Assembly (NCBI GenBank): GCA_012841485.1 | Contig: DUUU01000081.1 | Coordinates: forward strand, 1-13,322 | DNA: 13,322 nucleotides | Direction: 5' to 3' | DNA from: Armatimonadota bacterium | GTDB lineage: Bacteria; Armatimonadota; JAAZEB01 | Part shown: in pieces, positions 7,107 to 13,322 of the stretch | How positions within the stretch are numbered: the first letter of the stretch is position 1 | How the letters are laid out: each line of letters starts with the position of its first letter | Program-made: the position numbers and the translations under genes | The notes under the pieces: generated by a model | What the model was told of the DNA's origin: nothing | The model's database searches: none | Seen by the model: only the letters and a program-made list of their open reading frames with translations

Positions 7107-7982
7107 ATGATCTGTTGCCAAAAGCCCAGCCTGCTCGCCGGCCTGCTCAGCCTGCTTCTCGTGGCGCCGGCAGTCGGCGGAGCGTGGACCGGGGAAGGCG
7201 AGCGGGGAGAGGCTGCGCGAGGGCCACTGCTCGTCATCAACGGGGGCAGGCCAGGGCCCCTGCGTGGCCGAGTGCCGATTCAAGTGGACGCGCGCGCGTA
7301 CCAGTCAGAGCTGGCGTTTGTCGTGTTGCGCATCGGCGACCGTGAGGCCTTCCTTTCGAACTCGCCGCACGCCCTCCAGGAGTGGGACACGCGGCAATAC
7401 CCGGATGGCCGGTATCGCCTGGTCGCTGAAGCCTACGCCAAGGCATGGCTCCTGGCGCGCTCGCCGGCCTTCGAGATCGAGATCCGCAACGCGGACGATG
7501 AACGGGGCCGGTCTGAGGCTCAGGGGCGCGGGCTTGCCGCGCGCCCGCGACGGGGAGAGGGAGGCCTGCCCTCACCAATCCGGAAGAGCATCACAGTAGT
7601 CTCGCCGGCGAAGGTGACCGTTTTGCGCGACGGGGTGAGCGTGCAGGGGGGGAGCGCCACTGTGCCGGTGCGCCGCGTCGTGGAAGCGGCGGGCGGGCAG
7701 GTTGACTGGGAGGCTGCTTCGCGCAGGGTGACTGCGGCATACGGCGGGCACCGTGCCTCGATGATCATCGGGCGTCGGGATGCCTGGCGCGACGGTGAAG
7801 CGGTTCGCCTCGACGCCACTCCGCGTCTGCGCGCTGGGCGAACACGCATCCCGGCACGCAGCCTGGCGGACCTCCTCGGTCTGTTCGTGGGCTGGGTGCA
7901 TGAGGCGAAGAGCGTGCAGTTCATCGACCCCGCGCGGCCATCGCCTGTTGCGGCTATCGCGCCGGATAGCCGCGCGGAGTAG
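7107..7982 (+). CDS. Secreted protein with an Ig-like domain and a copper-amine-oxidase-N-like domain
   Basis: This 291-residue protein begins with a signal peptide (residues 1-25, hydrophobic LLAGLLSLLLVAPAVGG). Next comes an Ig-like beta domain (about 40-128) with the typical WDTRQYPDGRYRLVAEAYA pattern. A low-complexity Arg/Gly linker (130-158) follows, then a copper amine oxidase N-terminal-like domain (about 162-273). That domain has the usual layout of VTVLRDG, VPVRRVVEAAGGQVDWEAASRRVTA and a final RIPARSLADLLGLFVGWVHE block. Such domains occur in exported, often cell-surface proteins of Gram-positive-related lineages. They are not enzymes by themselves and probably bind the envelope or a ligand. 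ATG 7107 is set by AGGGAGGAG seven bases upstream. The AraC gene starts 30 bp downstream, so the two are probably co-transcribed. The ligand is unknown. Confidence 0.8.
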   Translation: MICCQKPSLLAGLLSLLLVAPAVGGAWTGEGERGEAARGPLLVINGGRPGPLRGRVPIQVDARAYQSELAFVVLRIGDREAFLSNSPHALQEWDTRQYPDGRYRLVAEAYAKAWLLARSPAFEIEIRNADDERGRSEAQGRGLAARPRRGEGGLPSPIRKSITVVSPAKVTVLRDGVSVQGGSATVPVRRVVEAAGGQVDWEAASRRVTAAYGGHRASMIIGRRDAWRDGEAVRLDATPRLRAGRTRIPARSLADLLGLFVGWVHEAKSVQFIDPARPSPVAAIAPDSRAE

Positions 7983-8012
7983 GGCTGGGGATGACCAGGG
8001 GAGACGCGGGCA

Positions 8013-8891
8013 ATGGGGTCGCGGCTTAGTGGTGTGCGCATCTCAGCGGCGGGCAAAGCGGTGCCTCCCAAGGGCTGGGTCTGTCCCCGGCGGACGCTCT
8101 CGGAGCATCTGCTCCTCTACGTGCGAAAAGGCTCCGGAACGCTTCAGACGGGCGAGCAGACTCTCCCGCTGCGTGCTGGCCACCTCTGCCTGATCCGTGC
8201 TGGCACTCCCCACCTGCTTGGAGCCGATTCCGGTCAGGTGCTAGAGCACTGGTACCTCCATTTCGTGCTTCTGGATGCCCATGGCGCGGCACTTGTCCCA
8301 GAGGCGCTGCGCTTGCCGGAGGCGCTGGTGCTGCCCGCCCGCAGGGCTATGGAACGAGAGTTTCTGCGCTGCGTCCAGTGCGCGGCGGAGCAGGGAGCCA
8401 TCTCTGCGGCGGGAACGCTCGCCTCCTTCTTCAACGTGCTGGAGCAGGTGTTGCAGGAGGGGGACGGGACGGCTGTGGGGGAGGGCGCGGCATCGCTCCA
8501 GGGCAGAGGAACGCACGCTCGCCGCTCGGCACAGGTGATGGATGCCGTAGAACTGATGTTGCGCCACGTCTCCGATGACCTCTCGACGGAGGAGATCGCC
8601 GCGCATGTGGGCATGAGTGCGTCGCATTTCGAGAAGGTGTTCCGACGTGTCACCGGCACCACTCCCTATGCCTACTACCTCGGCGTGAAGATGGAGCGGG
8701 CCAAGGCGCTGATGGCCGCCTCCAACCGCCGCCTCAGCGATATCGCCATCGAACTTGGTTTCTCCAGCTTGCATCATTTCTCGCGCGCGTTCAAGCAGTA
8801 CGAGGGCGAGCTCCCCTCCCGCTATGCCACCCGCGTTCGCCCTCCACGCCCCAAAGGATCGGGCCGGGCTCCACAGGATGCCAATCATTGA
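8013..8891 (+). CDS. AraC-family transcriptional regulator with N-terminal cupin
   Basis: The 292-residue regulator has a cupin-like sensor domain (about 20-105: LLYVRKGSGTLQTG, LPLRAGHLCLIRAGTPHLLGA, HWYLHFVLLD) and a C-terminal double helix-turn-helix (about 175-275). The latter shows DDLSTEEIAAHVGMSASHFEKVF and LSDIAIELGFSSLHHFSRAFKQYEG followed by SRYA, the AraC signature. This layout is typical of sugar- or glycoside-responsive activators, but nothing identifies the inducer. The start is supported by AGGGGAG at 7997-8003. It lies 30 bp after the secreted Ig/copper-amine-oxidase-N-like gene. Possible targets are the direct repeats just downstream (8950-8992) and the sugar-isomerase-like gene. 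Confidence 0.92.
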   Translation: MGSRLSGVRISAAGKAVPPKGWVCPRRTLSEHLLLYVRKGSGTLQTGEQTLPLRAGHLCLIRAGTPHLLGADSGQVLEHWYLHFVLLDAHGAALVPEALRLPEALVLPARRAMEREFLRCVQCAAEQGAISAAGTLASFFNVLEQVLQEGDGTAVGEGAASLQGRGTHARRSAQVMDAVELMLRHVSDDLSTEEIAAHVGMSASHFEKVFRRVTGTTPYAYYLGVKMERAKALMAASNRRLSDIAIELGFSSLHHFSRAFKQYEGELPSRYATRVRPPRPKGSGRAPQDANH

Positions 8892-8949
8892 TTGTCTGTG
8901 CGCCGTGCAGCCAGTGTGCCCTCGCCGTGTCATGCGCGCGGTATAGAGT

Positions 8950-8992
8950 AAGCGCAGGCTCCATAGCGCCTCTCCTCCCACGAAGCGCAGGC
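8950..8992. repeat. 10-bp direct repeats, possible AraC-type operator half-sites
   Basis: AAGCGCAGGC occurs at 8950-8959 and again at 8983-8992. The 33-bp period is close to three helical turns. The pair lies in the 171-bp gap between the AraC gene and the dehydratase-like gene. AraC-family proteins commonly bind direct repeats on one face of the helix. No strong promoter is visible here: TATAGA at 8942 lacks a -35 element. Confidence 0.3.
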
Positions 8993-9062
8993 ATATGGCG
9001 CGGTTCTTGCCCGGCTGAGAGCGGATGCCAGGCAGCGGAGCGCCGTGAGGAGGAGGACGATG

Positions 9063-9344
9063 ATGACGTGTCTCTCGGAGGATGAGGCCACCACGCGTCT
9101 CCAGGGGCTTCCGGGGTGGAGGATTTGCGAGGAGGGGATCCGGAAGACGTATGCCTTTCGCAGCTTCCGGGAGGCGATTGAGTTCACGCAGGCCGTCGCC
9201 GAGATCGCGGAGGCGTACAAGCACGTCCCCCTGATCGAGATCCGCCGCAACGAAGTGACGATCACCTTTCCCCCGCAAGGCGGCTGTGGCATTTCCGACC
9301 TCGATATTGCCCTGGCGACTCACATGGATCTGGCGCAGGAGTAG
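9063..9344 (+). CDS. Pterin-4a-carbinolamine dehydratase-like protein with degenerate active site
   Basis: The 93-residue protein has the length and pattern of the PCD/DCoH family. It shows a first strand and helix (LPGWRICEEGIRKTYAFRSF, 16-35), helix FTQAVAEIAEAYKH (41-54), the strand RRNEVTITF (61-69), and the final GISDLDIALATHMD helix (76-89). In active enzymes two adjacent histidines (HH-P) and a third on the next strand carry out the dehydration of 4a-hydroxytetrahydrobiopterin. Here the first is Lys53, only His54 remains (K-H-V-P), and the third-His region reads FPPQGG. Catalysis is therefore doubtful, and a scaffolding or binding role is possible. No aromatic amino acid hydroxylase is nearby. 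ATG 9063 is chosen for its six-base spacing from AGGAGG (9051-9056). ATG 9060 is too close. Confidence 0.78.
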   Translation: MTCLSEDEATTRLQGLPGWRICEEGIRKTYAFRSFREAIEFTQAVAEIAEAYKHVPLIEIRRNEVTITFPPQGGCGISDLDIALATHMDLAQE

Positions 9345-9381
9345 CACCTCGGCCAGAGAAGTCCCTATCGACGCGGTCTAC

Positions 9382-9406
9382 CCTGCCCGGACGCTTGCCG
9401 GGCAGG
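9382..9406 (+). other. GC-rich hairpin just before the isomerase-like gene
   Basis: CCTGCCCGG (9382-9390) and CCGGGCAGG (9398-9406) form a perfect 9-bp stem with a 7-nt loop. It ends four bases before the ribosome-binding region AGGAAGGGG (9411-9419). With no T tract, it may be a terminator remnant or a structure affecting translation of the downstream gene. Confidence 0.45.
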
Positions 9407-9424
9407 CGCGAGGAAGGGGCAGCT

Positions 9425-10186
9425 ATGGCCAACATCATCGCCTGTAACCTGGGCAGCTATGGTCGGTATCGGGCAGTAGCCTATGAGCACTTGCGCGCAA
9501 TCGGCCTGACCAACGTCGAGATCGGCGTGCCGGCACCGGATGCGCTCCCGGGTCTGTTGGATGAGCTGGGCCGCTACGGCTTGAAGGTCACCTCGGTCCT
9601 GGGGAAATGCGATCTGTCGAACCCCGAGTGCGTTGAGGGAATGAAGCCGCAGGCGGAGGCAGCCACGCGCCTGGGCGCCAGAATCGTGTTCCTCAGCGTG
9701 AAGACGAACGGCATCCCGCTACCGGTGGCCTACGAACGCCTTCGCGGCGTGGGAGAGGTGATGGCCGCCGCGGGACTGACGGCCGCGCTGGAGACGCATC
9801 CGGATCTGATCCACAACGCCGACGTCGCTCTGGAGACGATGCGCGCGGTGGATCACCCCTGCGTGCGCGTCAACTTCGATACGGCGAACATCTACTACTA
9901 CAATGAGGGACGCACGGCCGTAGAGGAGCTGCGCAAGATCGCGCCCTACGTGGTGAGTGTGCACCTGAAGGATACGAACGGGGGCTGCCGCGCTCACCAC
10001 TTCCCCACGCTGGGGCAAGGCGTCGTGGATTACCCGGAGGTCTTCCGCGTTCTGAATGGGCTGGGCATGTACGGTCCGTTTACCCTGGAGCTGGAGGGGA
10101 TCGCCGGGGAGCAGCTTTCCGAGGAGCAGCAGAAGGCACGGGTGGCAGACTCCTTCGCCTATCTGAAGCGAATCGGCGCTGTCTGA
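9425..10186 (+). CDS. Sugar phosphate isomerase/epimerase (xylose-isomerase-like TIM barrel)
   Basis: The 253-residue protein is an AP-endonuclease-2/xylose-isomerase-like TIM barrel. It begins MANIIACNLGSYG (strand 1). The metal-binding strand ends are in order: ALETH with Glu123, VRVNFDTANI with Asp152, VSVHLKD with His180, and FTLELEG with Glu222 or Glu224. GLTNVEIGVP (27-36) and the GQGVVDYPEVFRVL segment (198-210) are also typical. Members isomerise or epimerise ketose, inositol or related sugars with a divalent metal. The substrate cannot be read from sequence. The start is fixed by AGGAAGGGG at 9411-9419. An upstream in-frame ATG-less extension lies over the hairpin. The AraC regulator upstream may control it. 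Confidence 0.9.
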   Translation: MANIIACNLGSYGRYRAVAYEHLRAIGLTNVEIGVPAPDALPGLLDELGRYGLKVTSVLGKCDLSNPECVEGMKPQAEAATRLGARIVFLSVKTNGIPLPVAYERLRGVGEVMAAAGLTAALETHPDLIHNADVALETMRAVDHPCVRVNFDTANIYYYNEGRTAVEELRKIAPYVVSVHLKDTNGGCRAHHFPTLGQGVVDYPEVFRVLNGLGMYGPFTLELEGIAGEQLSEEQQKARVADSFAYLKRIGAV

Positions 10187-10195
10187 CAGGCGCGA

Positions 10196-10453
10196 CTAGC
10201 GAGAGCGCCCGAAGTAAGCCGCGCAGAGGTGCATGTGCTTGCACCAGACGCCGGCCAGCTCCTCGCGGCGGGCGATGCGCCGCTGGAAGTCAGGACAGGT
10301 GCAGGTGCCGGCATCGAGATCGACGAGGTAGGTGGCGCCATCTACCTTTTCAACCTGATAGGTGCCGTCTTCCAGGGGCTCCACGGAGTAGTCGCTTTGC
10401 GCGCGGCTGGCGGTCGCCCGCCGCTTGTAGTGCTCCTGAATGCGCCTGTTCAC
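10196..10453 (-). CDS. Small stand-alone SWIM zinc-finger protein
   Basis: This 85-residue minus-strand protein has the SWIM zinc-binding pattern CxC-x17-CxH (Cys51, Cys53, Cys71, His73). Before it is a short beta region (YSVEPLEDGTYQVEKVDGATYLVDLDAGTCTCPDF) that normally precedes the finger. SWIM domains bind DNA or mediate protein contacts and usually belong to large ATPases or MuDR-type proteins. Here the domain stands alone. The start is a GTG at 10453 with a G-rich AGGGGGGAAGG just upstream on that strand. It lies 33 bp after the diguanylate cyclase gene in the same direction, so the two may be co-transcribed. Its stop is nine bases from the convergent isomerase-like gene. Confidence 0.8.
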   Translation of the reverse strand: MNRRIQEHYKRRATASRAQSDYSVEPLEDGTYQVEKVDGATYLVDLDAGTCTCPDFQRRIARREELAGVWCKHMHLCAAYFGRSR

Positions 10454-10486
10454 CGCCTTCCCCCCTCTCCTAGGCGCTGCCCCGCG

Positions 10487-11398
10487 CTACGCCTCCAGCG
10501 GTTCCGTGGCGACGCGGTTGCGCCCGCCTCTCTTGGCGACGTAGAGCGCCCGGTCGGCGGCCGCGATGAGGCTCTCCGGCGTGCCCGTCCGGCCGAGTTC
10601 GGCGACCCCGATGCTTACGGTGACATGGATCACCTCATCGGCGATTGGGATCTCCTGAGCCTCCATCTGGGTGCGAATGCGCTCGCCCAGCTTGCAGGCA
10701 GAGGCCAGCGGCGTGCCGGGCGTGATCACCATGAACTCCTCGCCACCATAGCGCCCCACGATGTCGGACACACGAGTGGATTGCCGGAGAACCCGCGCGA
10801 CGGCCTGGAGCACGCGGTCGCCCTCCTGGTGACCGAAGCAATCGTTGATGTGCTTGAACCGATCCACGTCCACCATCAGGCACGAGATCGGGAAGCTGTG
10901 CCGCTTCGCGAGCGCGATCTCCTCGGCGAGGCGTTGGTCTAGATGACGGCGGTTATAGAGCCCGGTCAGCCCGTCGGTGACGGAGAGCGCGGTGAGTTGG
11001 GCGTTGGCCGCCTTCAGCGCATCGGATTGCTGCTTGATACGGATAGCCACCTCGACGCGGGCCAGGAGTTCGTCGCGGTGAAAGGGCTTGGTGATATAAT
11101 CGTTCGCCCCCAGGCTGAAGCCCTGCACCTTCTGGCGCGTCTCGCAAGATCCGGTCACGAAGACGATGGGGATGTCGGCGGTCGGCGGGCGGCTCTTCAG
11201 GGCGCGGGCCACCTCGTAGCCATCCATCCCCGGCATGGAGACGTCGAGCAGCACCACGTCGGGAGCGTCCTCGGCGCAAGCGTCCAACACGGCTTCCCCA
11301 CTATCCACCAGCCGGACGTCATGCCCCCCCTTCATCAGGACACGCTTCATCAAAGCGCCCGCGTCATGGTCATCTTCCGCAATGAGCAACTTAGCCAT
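10487..11398 (-). CDS. Response regulator with GGDEF diguanylate cyclase output (PleD/WspR-like)
   Basis: The 303-residue cytoplasmic protein has a receiver domain (1-120) with acidic pocket Asp9/Asp10, phosphoacceptor Asp52, Thr82 and Lys104. A short coiled linker (IRIKQQSDALKAANAQLTAL, 119-138) leads to a GGDEF domain (about 139-300). The catalytic loop is GGEEF (218-222), and an inhibitory I-site RxxD (Arg209-Asp212) lies five residues before it. Both are intact, so it should make cyclic-di-GMP from two GTP when phosphorylated, with product feedback. MAKLLIAEDD at 11398 is the start, supported by AGGTGGAG just upstream on this strand. An in-frame extension to 11461 is rejected. No histidine kinase is adjacent. 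The SWIM gene follows. Confidence 0.95.
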   Translation of the reverse strand: MAKLLIAEDDHDAGALMKRVLMKGGHDVRLVDSGEAVLDACAEDAPDVVLLDVSMPGMDGYEVARALKSRPPTADIPIVFVTGSCETRQKVQGFSLGANDYITKPFHRDELLARVEVAIRIKQQSDALKAANAQLTALSVTDGLTGLYNRRHLDQRLAEEIALAKRHSFPISCLMVDVDRFKHINDCFGHQEGDRVLQAVARVLRQSTRVSDIVGRYGGEEFMVITPGTPLASACKLGERIRTQMEAQEIPIADEVIHVTVSIGVAELGRTGTPESLIAAADRALYVAKRGGRNRVATEPLEA

Positions 11399-11833
11399 TG
11401 GTCTCCACCTGTGAGGCATAATCCCATCAGGGGCAGGCAGGAGCTCCTGGAGGGCTTTCAATGGCCCGCATCAGGAAGAGAATGCTTGCCCTCCCCCGGA
11501 AAAGCGATGCCCGTCAGGAGAGTTTGCCTTTGGCCGGAGGATCTCCTTCCGATGCGAGCCTCTCCGCGCCGCAAACTCACCGCCCGCCGCGGCTCACCTC
11601 TCCCCCTGGAGGGAGGGGAACCGCACTCGCGCACCGCTTCCTCTCCCTGGGCCGGGCGGGTCCGGAGAAGGCCCGGATCACCCCCACGTGCTGAAAACCC
11701 TATGCGCGTCCATCCCCCTCATCCGCGGAATGGACGTTGCTGGCGCGAGGCTAGGGAGGAGGGGGGAGAAGTGCCAGCGGGCAGGATCACAGTGCGCTTG
11801 CGAACCATAAACTCTTACTCCCTCATACGGCAC
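11399..11833. other. Intergenic region of about 435 bp without a credible gene
   Basis: Between the divergent cyclase gene and the next promoter I see only short ORFs with random-looking composition. It holds a 12-bp palindrome CAGGAGCTCCTG (11438-11449), an inverted pair GAGTTTGC/GCAAACTC (11520-11527/11571-11578), and the dispersed repeat at 11635-11754. No minus-strand promoter for the cyclase gene is convincing. Confidence 0.6.
11635..11754. repeat. Dispersed intergenic repeat, copy B
   Basis: Three collinear blocks (11635-11662, 11705-11728, 11739-11750) resemble copy A at 6835-6938. The best block is 20/24 identical with transitions only. No inverted arms like those around copy A are visible here, so the copy is partial or older, or the elements share only a core. 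Confidence 0.4.
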
Positions 11834-11862
11834 ATGACAAGCCTCTCCCTTTCTGGTATAAT
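11834..11862 (+). promoter_or_regulatory. Strong extended -10 sigma-70 promoter
   Basis: ATGACA (11834-11839) and a perfect TATAAT (11857-11862) are 17 bp apart, with TG one base before the -10 (11854-11855). The predicted start is near 11869. The surrounding sequence is noticeably more AT-rich than the rest of the window. It would transcribe the ORF at 11898 and probably the secreted-protein gene beyond. Confidence 0.75.
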
Positions 11863-11897
11863 GACAAAGACAGCAATGCCAACCATGGGACACCACA

Positions 11898-12128
11898 ATG
11901 GCACAAGGACGATACACCGGACGCTTTTCCCTCACTCTCTTGTGGCAGCAGGTGGTGGGGAGCTATTGCTTACCAGCGTGCCGAGTGAAGATTGACACTG
12001 ATGTTCGATTTGCCTCCGCTCTGGAGACCAGGAAGATCCTGGAGGTCGAGCGTGCTGAGGCCTTGGAGCAGAGCGATCGCCTGGATCGATTCCATCAGGC
12101 GCTCTGCCGGGAGCGAGGGTTCCGCTAG
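11898..12128 (+). CDS. Doubtful 76-residue ORF downstream of a strong promoter
   Basis: ATG 11898 lies 29 bases after the predicted transcript start, with a weak GGGA at 11887-11890. The product has no recognised domain. Residues about 43-73 are charged and helical-looking (ETRKILEVERAEALEQSDRL). An overlapping frame (ATG 11876, stop at 11995) is also open. The frame of the next gene is open upstream back to an ATG at 12001, so this stretch may instead be leader or part of that gene. The position behind a good promoter is the main support. Confidence 0.3.
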   Translation: MAQGRYTGRFSLTLLWQQVVGSYCLPACRVKIDTDVRFASALETRKILEVERAEALEQSDRLDRFHQALCRERGFR

Positions 12129-12147
12129 CCCTGCGCTCCAACGTTCT

Positions 12148-13322
12148 ATGGCCGCGTACGCGCGTCGGGGAGGGGGGGCTCGCCAGGTTCCAATCACCGG
12201 GAGAGTCTTCTCCGCGCGCCGCCCTGCCTCGCGCGGGTGCGTCACACTCTCCCGAGGCCTCGCGACTCGAGTGCTCCTTGGCGTCTTCCTGCTGCTCTCG
12301 CACCCGTCCGAGGCGCATGCCGCCGTGCGCATCGCCATCCTGGATAGTCAACTCCGCCAAGGGTGGACCACGGAGAGCACGCGCTATCTCGGAGTTCGCC
12401 TGGAGGGTGACCTCCTCATAGCGCGCCCCACCGACCGCACGCGCGCCTATGCCACGGCGGCGCTGGTGGCTGGCCCGGATGCTGCCCCTGTGGATGGCCG
12501 GTCGTGCGCCTACCTCACCTTCGAGATCAACACCCTCGGCGGATCCACCGGCGCGCATCGGGCGCCCTCCTTGCGCGTGGGTCTCTCCGATGCCACGAGA
12601 CGCACGCGGCAGCCGCTCCTGTCGCGCTACATCCACCTGGATGCCGATCCGACCACCTGGCAGCAAGTGCTCATCCCCTTGAGCCACCTCATCGACCGCG
12701 GCGTGCGTGCCGACGCACTGACGTGCGTCAGCTGGCAGTATGCCGGTTCCGCCGCGCCGTTTGCCATTCGCCGGGTCGCACTCGCGGGCAGCCCCGATCC
12801 GGCCGATCTTCCCGCCGATGGCCCGGGGAATCTGCTGGCAGACTCCAGCTTCGAGACACGGGCGGATGCCCGGCCCATCTGGGCGCTGGCCGGCGACTAT
12901 CGGGATGAAGCCGCGCCAGGAGAGCGCGAGCTGCGCCGCGGCTACGCGGCCCATGGCCGGCGCTTCTTGCGCCTGCGAGGGAGCCGGGCCTACTTCTTCG
13001 AGGCGCTCGCGCCGCGCGCCGATGCCGTCGGGTTTTCCGTTGCCTTGCGCATCGACCGCCGCCCACGTGAGGATGGGGCCCGGCGGGTATCGCTCCTCGC
13101 CGAGCCCGGCGCGGGGGCATCGCCCGGGCCAGAAGCCGCGAGAGATGCGGGAGCCGCCGCGGCACGGGCGGAGATCGGGTGCGAGGTGGTTGGCTTCGGT
13201 GGCGGAGGCGGCGTCGCTATCGTCGGGCGCGCCGTTCGCACGGTGACGCCGGAAGCGAGCTGGAGGCGCCATTCGCTTTCGGCGATCGTCCAGCCCGCGG
13301 ACGTGCCCCCCGATGAAGGCAC
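12148..13322 (+). CDS. Secreted protein with two jelly-roll (carbohydrate-binding-like) modules, 3' end beyond the window
   Basis: The frame is open from ATG 12148 to the window end without a stop, giving 391 residues of an incomplete protein. A hydrophobic signal core (about 40-50, RVLLGVFLLL) ends at a plausible AHA-A cleavage near residue 58. A first beta-sandwich follows (about 60-213), ending in a TWQQVLIPLSHLIDRGV to AIRRVALAG pattern typical of galactose-binding-like or CBM folds. A second begins NLLADSSFE (228-236), continues HGRRFLRLRG (269-278), and resembles the opening of CBM4/9-type modules. Such modules usually precede a catalytic domain such as a glycoside hydrolase, but none is visible yet. 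The 5' end is uncertain: the n-region is long (about 40 residues), there is no ribosome-binding site before 12148, GTG 12271 and ATG 12001 are in frame, and a hairpin covers 12198-12254. Confidence 0.65.
   Translation, partial: MAAYARRGGGARQVPITGRVFSARRPASRGCVTLSRGLATRVLLGVFLLLSHPSEAHAAVRIAILDSQLRQGWTTESTRYLGVRLEGDLLIARPTDRTRAYATAALVAGPDAAPVDGRSCAYLTFEINTLGGSTGAHRAPSLRVGLSDATRRTRQPLLSRYIHLDADPTTWQQVLIPLSHLIDRGVRADALTCVSWQYAGSAAPFAIRRVALAGSPDPADLPADGPGNLLADSSFETRADARPIWALAGDYRDEAAPGERELRRGYAAHGRRFLRLRGSRAYFFEALAPRADAVGFSVALRIDRRPREDGARRVSLLAEPGAGASPGPEAARDAGAAAARAEIGCEVVGFGGGGGVAIVGRAVRTVTPEASWRRHSLSAIVQPADVPPDEG
12198..12254. other. Nested hairpin near the start of the last gene
   Basis: The outer stem CGGGAGAG/CTCTCCCG (12198-12205/12247-12254) encloses an inner stem CCGCGCG/CGCGCGG (12212-12218/12230-12236). 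It sits in the N-terminal part of the called secreted protein, before its hydrophobic signal. It could mean that translation starts later than 12148. Confidence 0.35.

Noticed and set aside
11094..11099. TATAAT on the plus strand within the cyclase gene
   Set aside because: There is no -35 element at suitable distance (CGTCGC at 11071-11076), and it falls in codons of the conserved receiver domain.
11438..11449. 12-bp palindrome CAGGAGCTCCTG upstream of the cyclase gene
   Set aside because: Palindromes of this length are expected a few times by chance in 13 kb. No promoter is next to it.
10943..11995. A 350-codon plus-strand frame running across the cyclase gene and the intergenic region
   Set aside because: Its first half is antisense to the clear REC-GGDEF gene and the rest is low-complexity. 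It has no domain.
11932..13272. A 446-codon open frame on the minus strand
   Set aside because: It lies antisense to the secreted-protein frame, which has a signal peptide and recognisable module patterns. The minus product is Arg/Gly/Pro-rich with no domain, typical of GC-rich antisense frames.
1..13322. tRNA, rRNA, CRISPR array, phage or defence genes
   Set aside because: I looked for T-loop-like motifs, regularly spaced repeats and integrase, Cas, toxin or restriction motifs and found none.

Overview
This is a GC-rich bacterial chromosomal window holding mostly single-copy housekeeping and signalling genes. The best landmark is an oversized SecA (about 1149 aa) with two large insertions in its second nucleotide-binding half and a 25-residue insertion before the ITYGTxxEFGFDYLRDN motif. 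From memory, that architecture is typical of Chloroflexota/Armatimonadota-type SecA. A copper-amine-oxidase-N-like secreted protein, a TIM-barrel sugar isomerase, an AraC regulator and a secreted two-module jelly-roll protein fit a soil or plant-matter heterotroph, with Armatimonadota most likely. This placement is inference, not proof.

Layout on the plus strand: the 3' part of an unrecognised gene (to 370), a small one-helix membrane protein (641-844), a DUF192 protein (814-1176), a STAS anti-anti-sigma factor (1246-1602), a Nif3/YqfO-like metal protein (1712-2818), secA (3112-6561), a 440-bp repeat-rich intergenic region, a secreted copper-amine-oxidase-N-like protein (7107-7982) tightly followed by an AraC regulator (8013-8891), a degenerate pterin-carbinolamine-dehydratase homologue (9063-9344), and a xylose-isomerase-like TIM-barrel protein (9425-10186). 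A minus-strand pair follows: a response-regulator diguanylate cyclase (10487-11398) and a tiny SWIM zinc-finger protein (10196-10453). A 500-bp repeat-bearing gap leads to a strong promoter, a doubtful 76-aa ORF, and a secreted protein (from about 12148) that runs off the window end.

Four promoters stand out, each near the sigma-70 consensus with 17-18 bp spacing: ahead of DUF192, secA, the copper-amine-oxidase-N protein and the 76-aa ORF. The DUF192 promoter places the predicted transcript start on the ATG itself, so that mRNA is probably leaderless. Hairpin terminators follow Nif3 and secA.

I see no defence island, CRISPR, prophage or recognisable new multi-gene system. The items most worth checking are a MITE-like element of about 265 bp with 16/17 terminal inverted repeats and a 9-bp flanking duplication (6748-7030), its partly similar relative at 11635-11754, the leaderless DUF192 promoter, the dehydratase homologue lacking two of three catalytic histidines, mutually exclusive hairpins after Nif3, and the helical-phase direct repeats beside the AraC gene.
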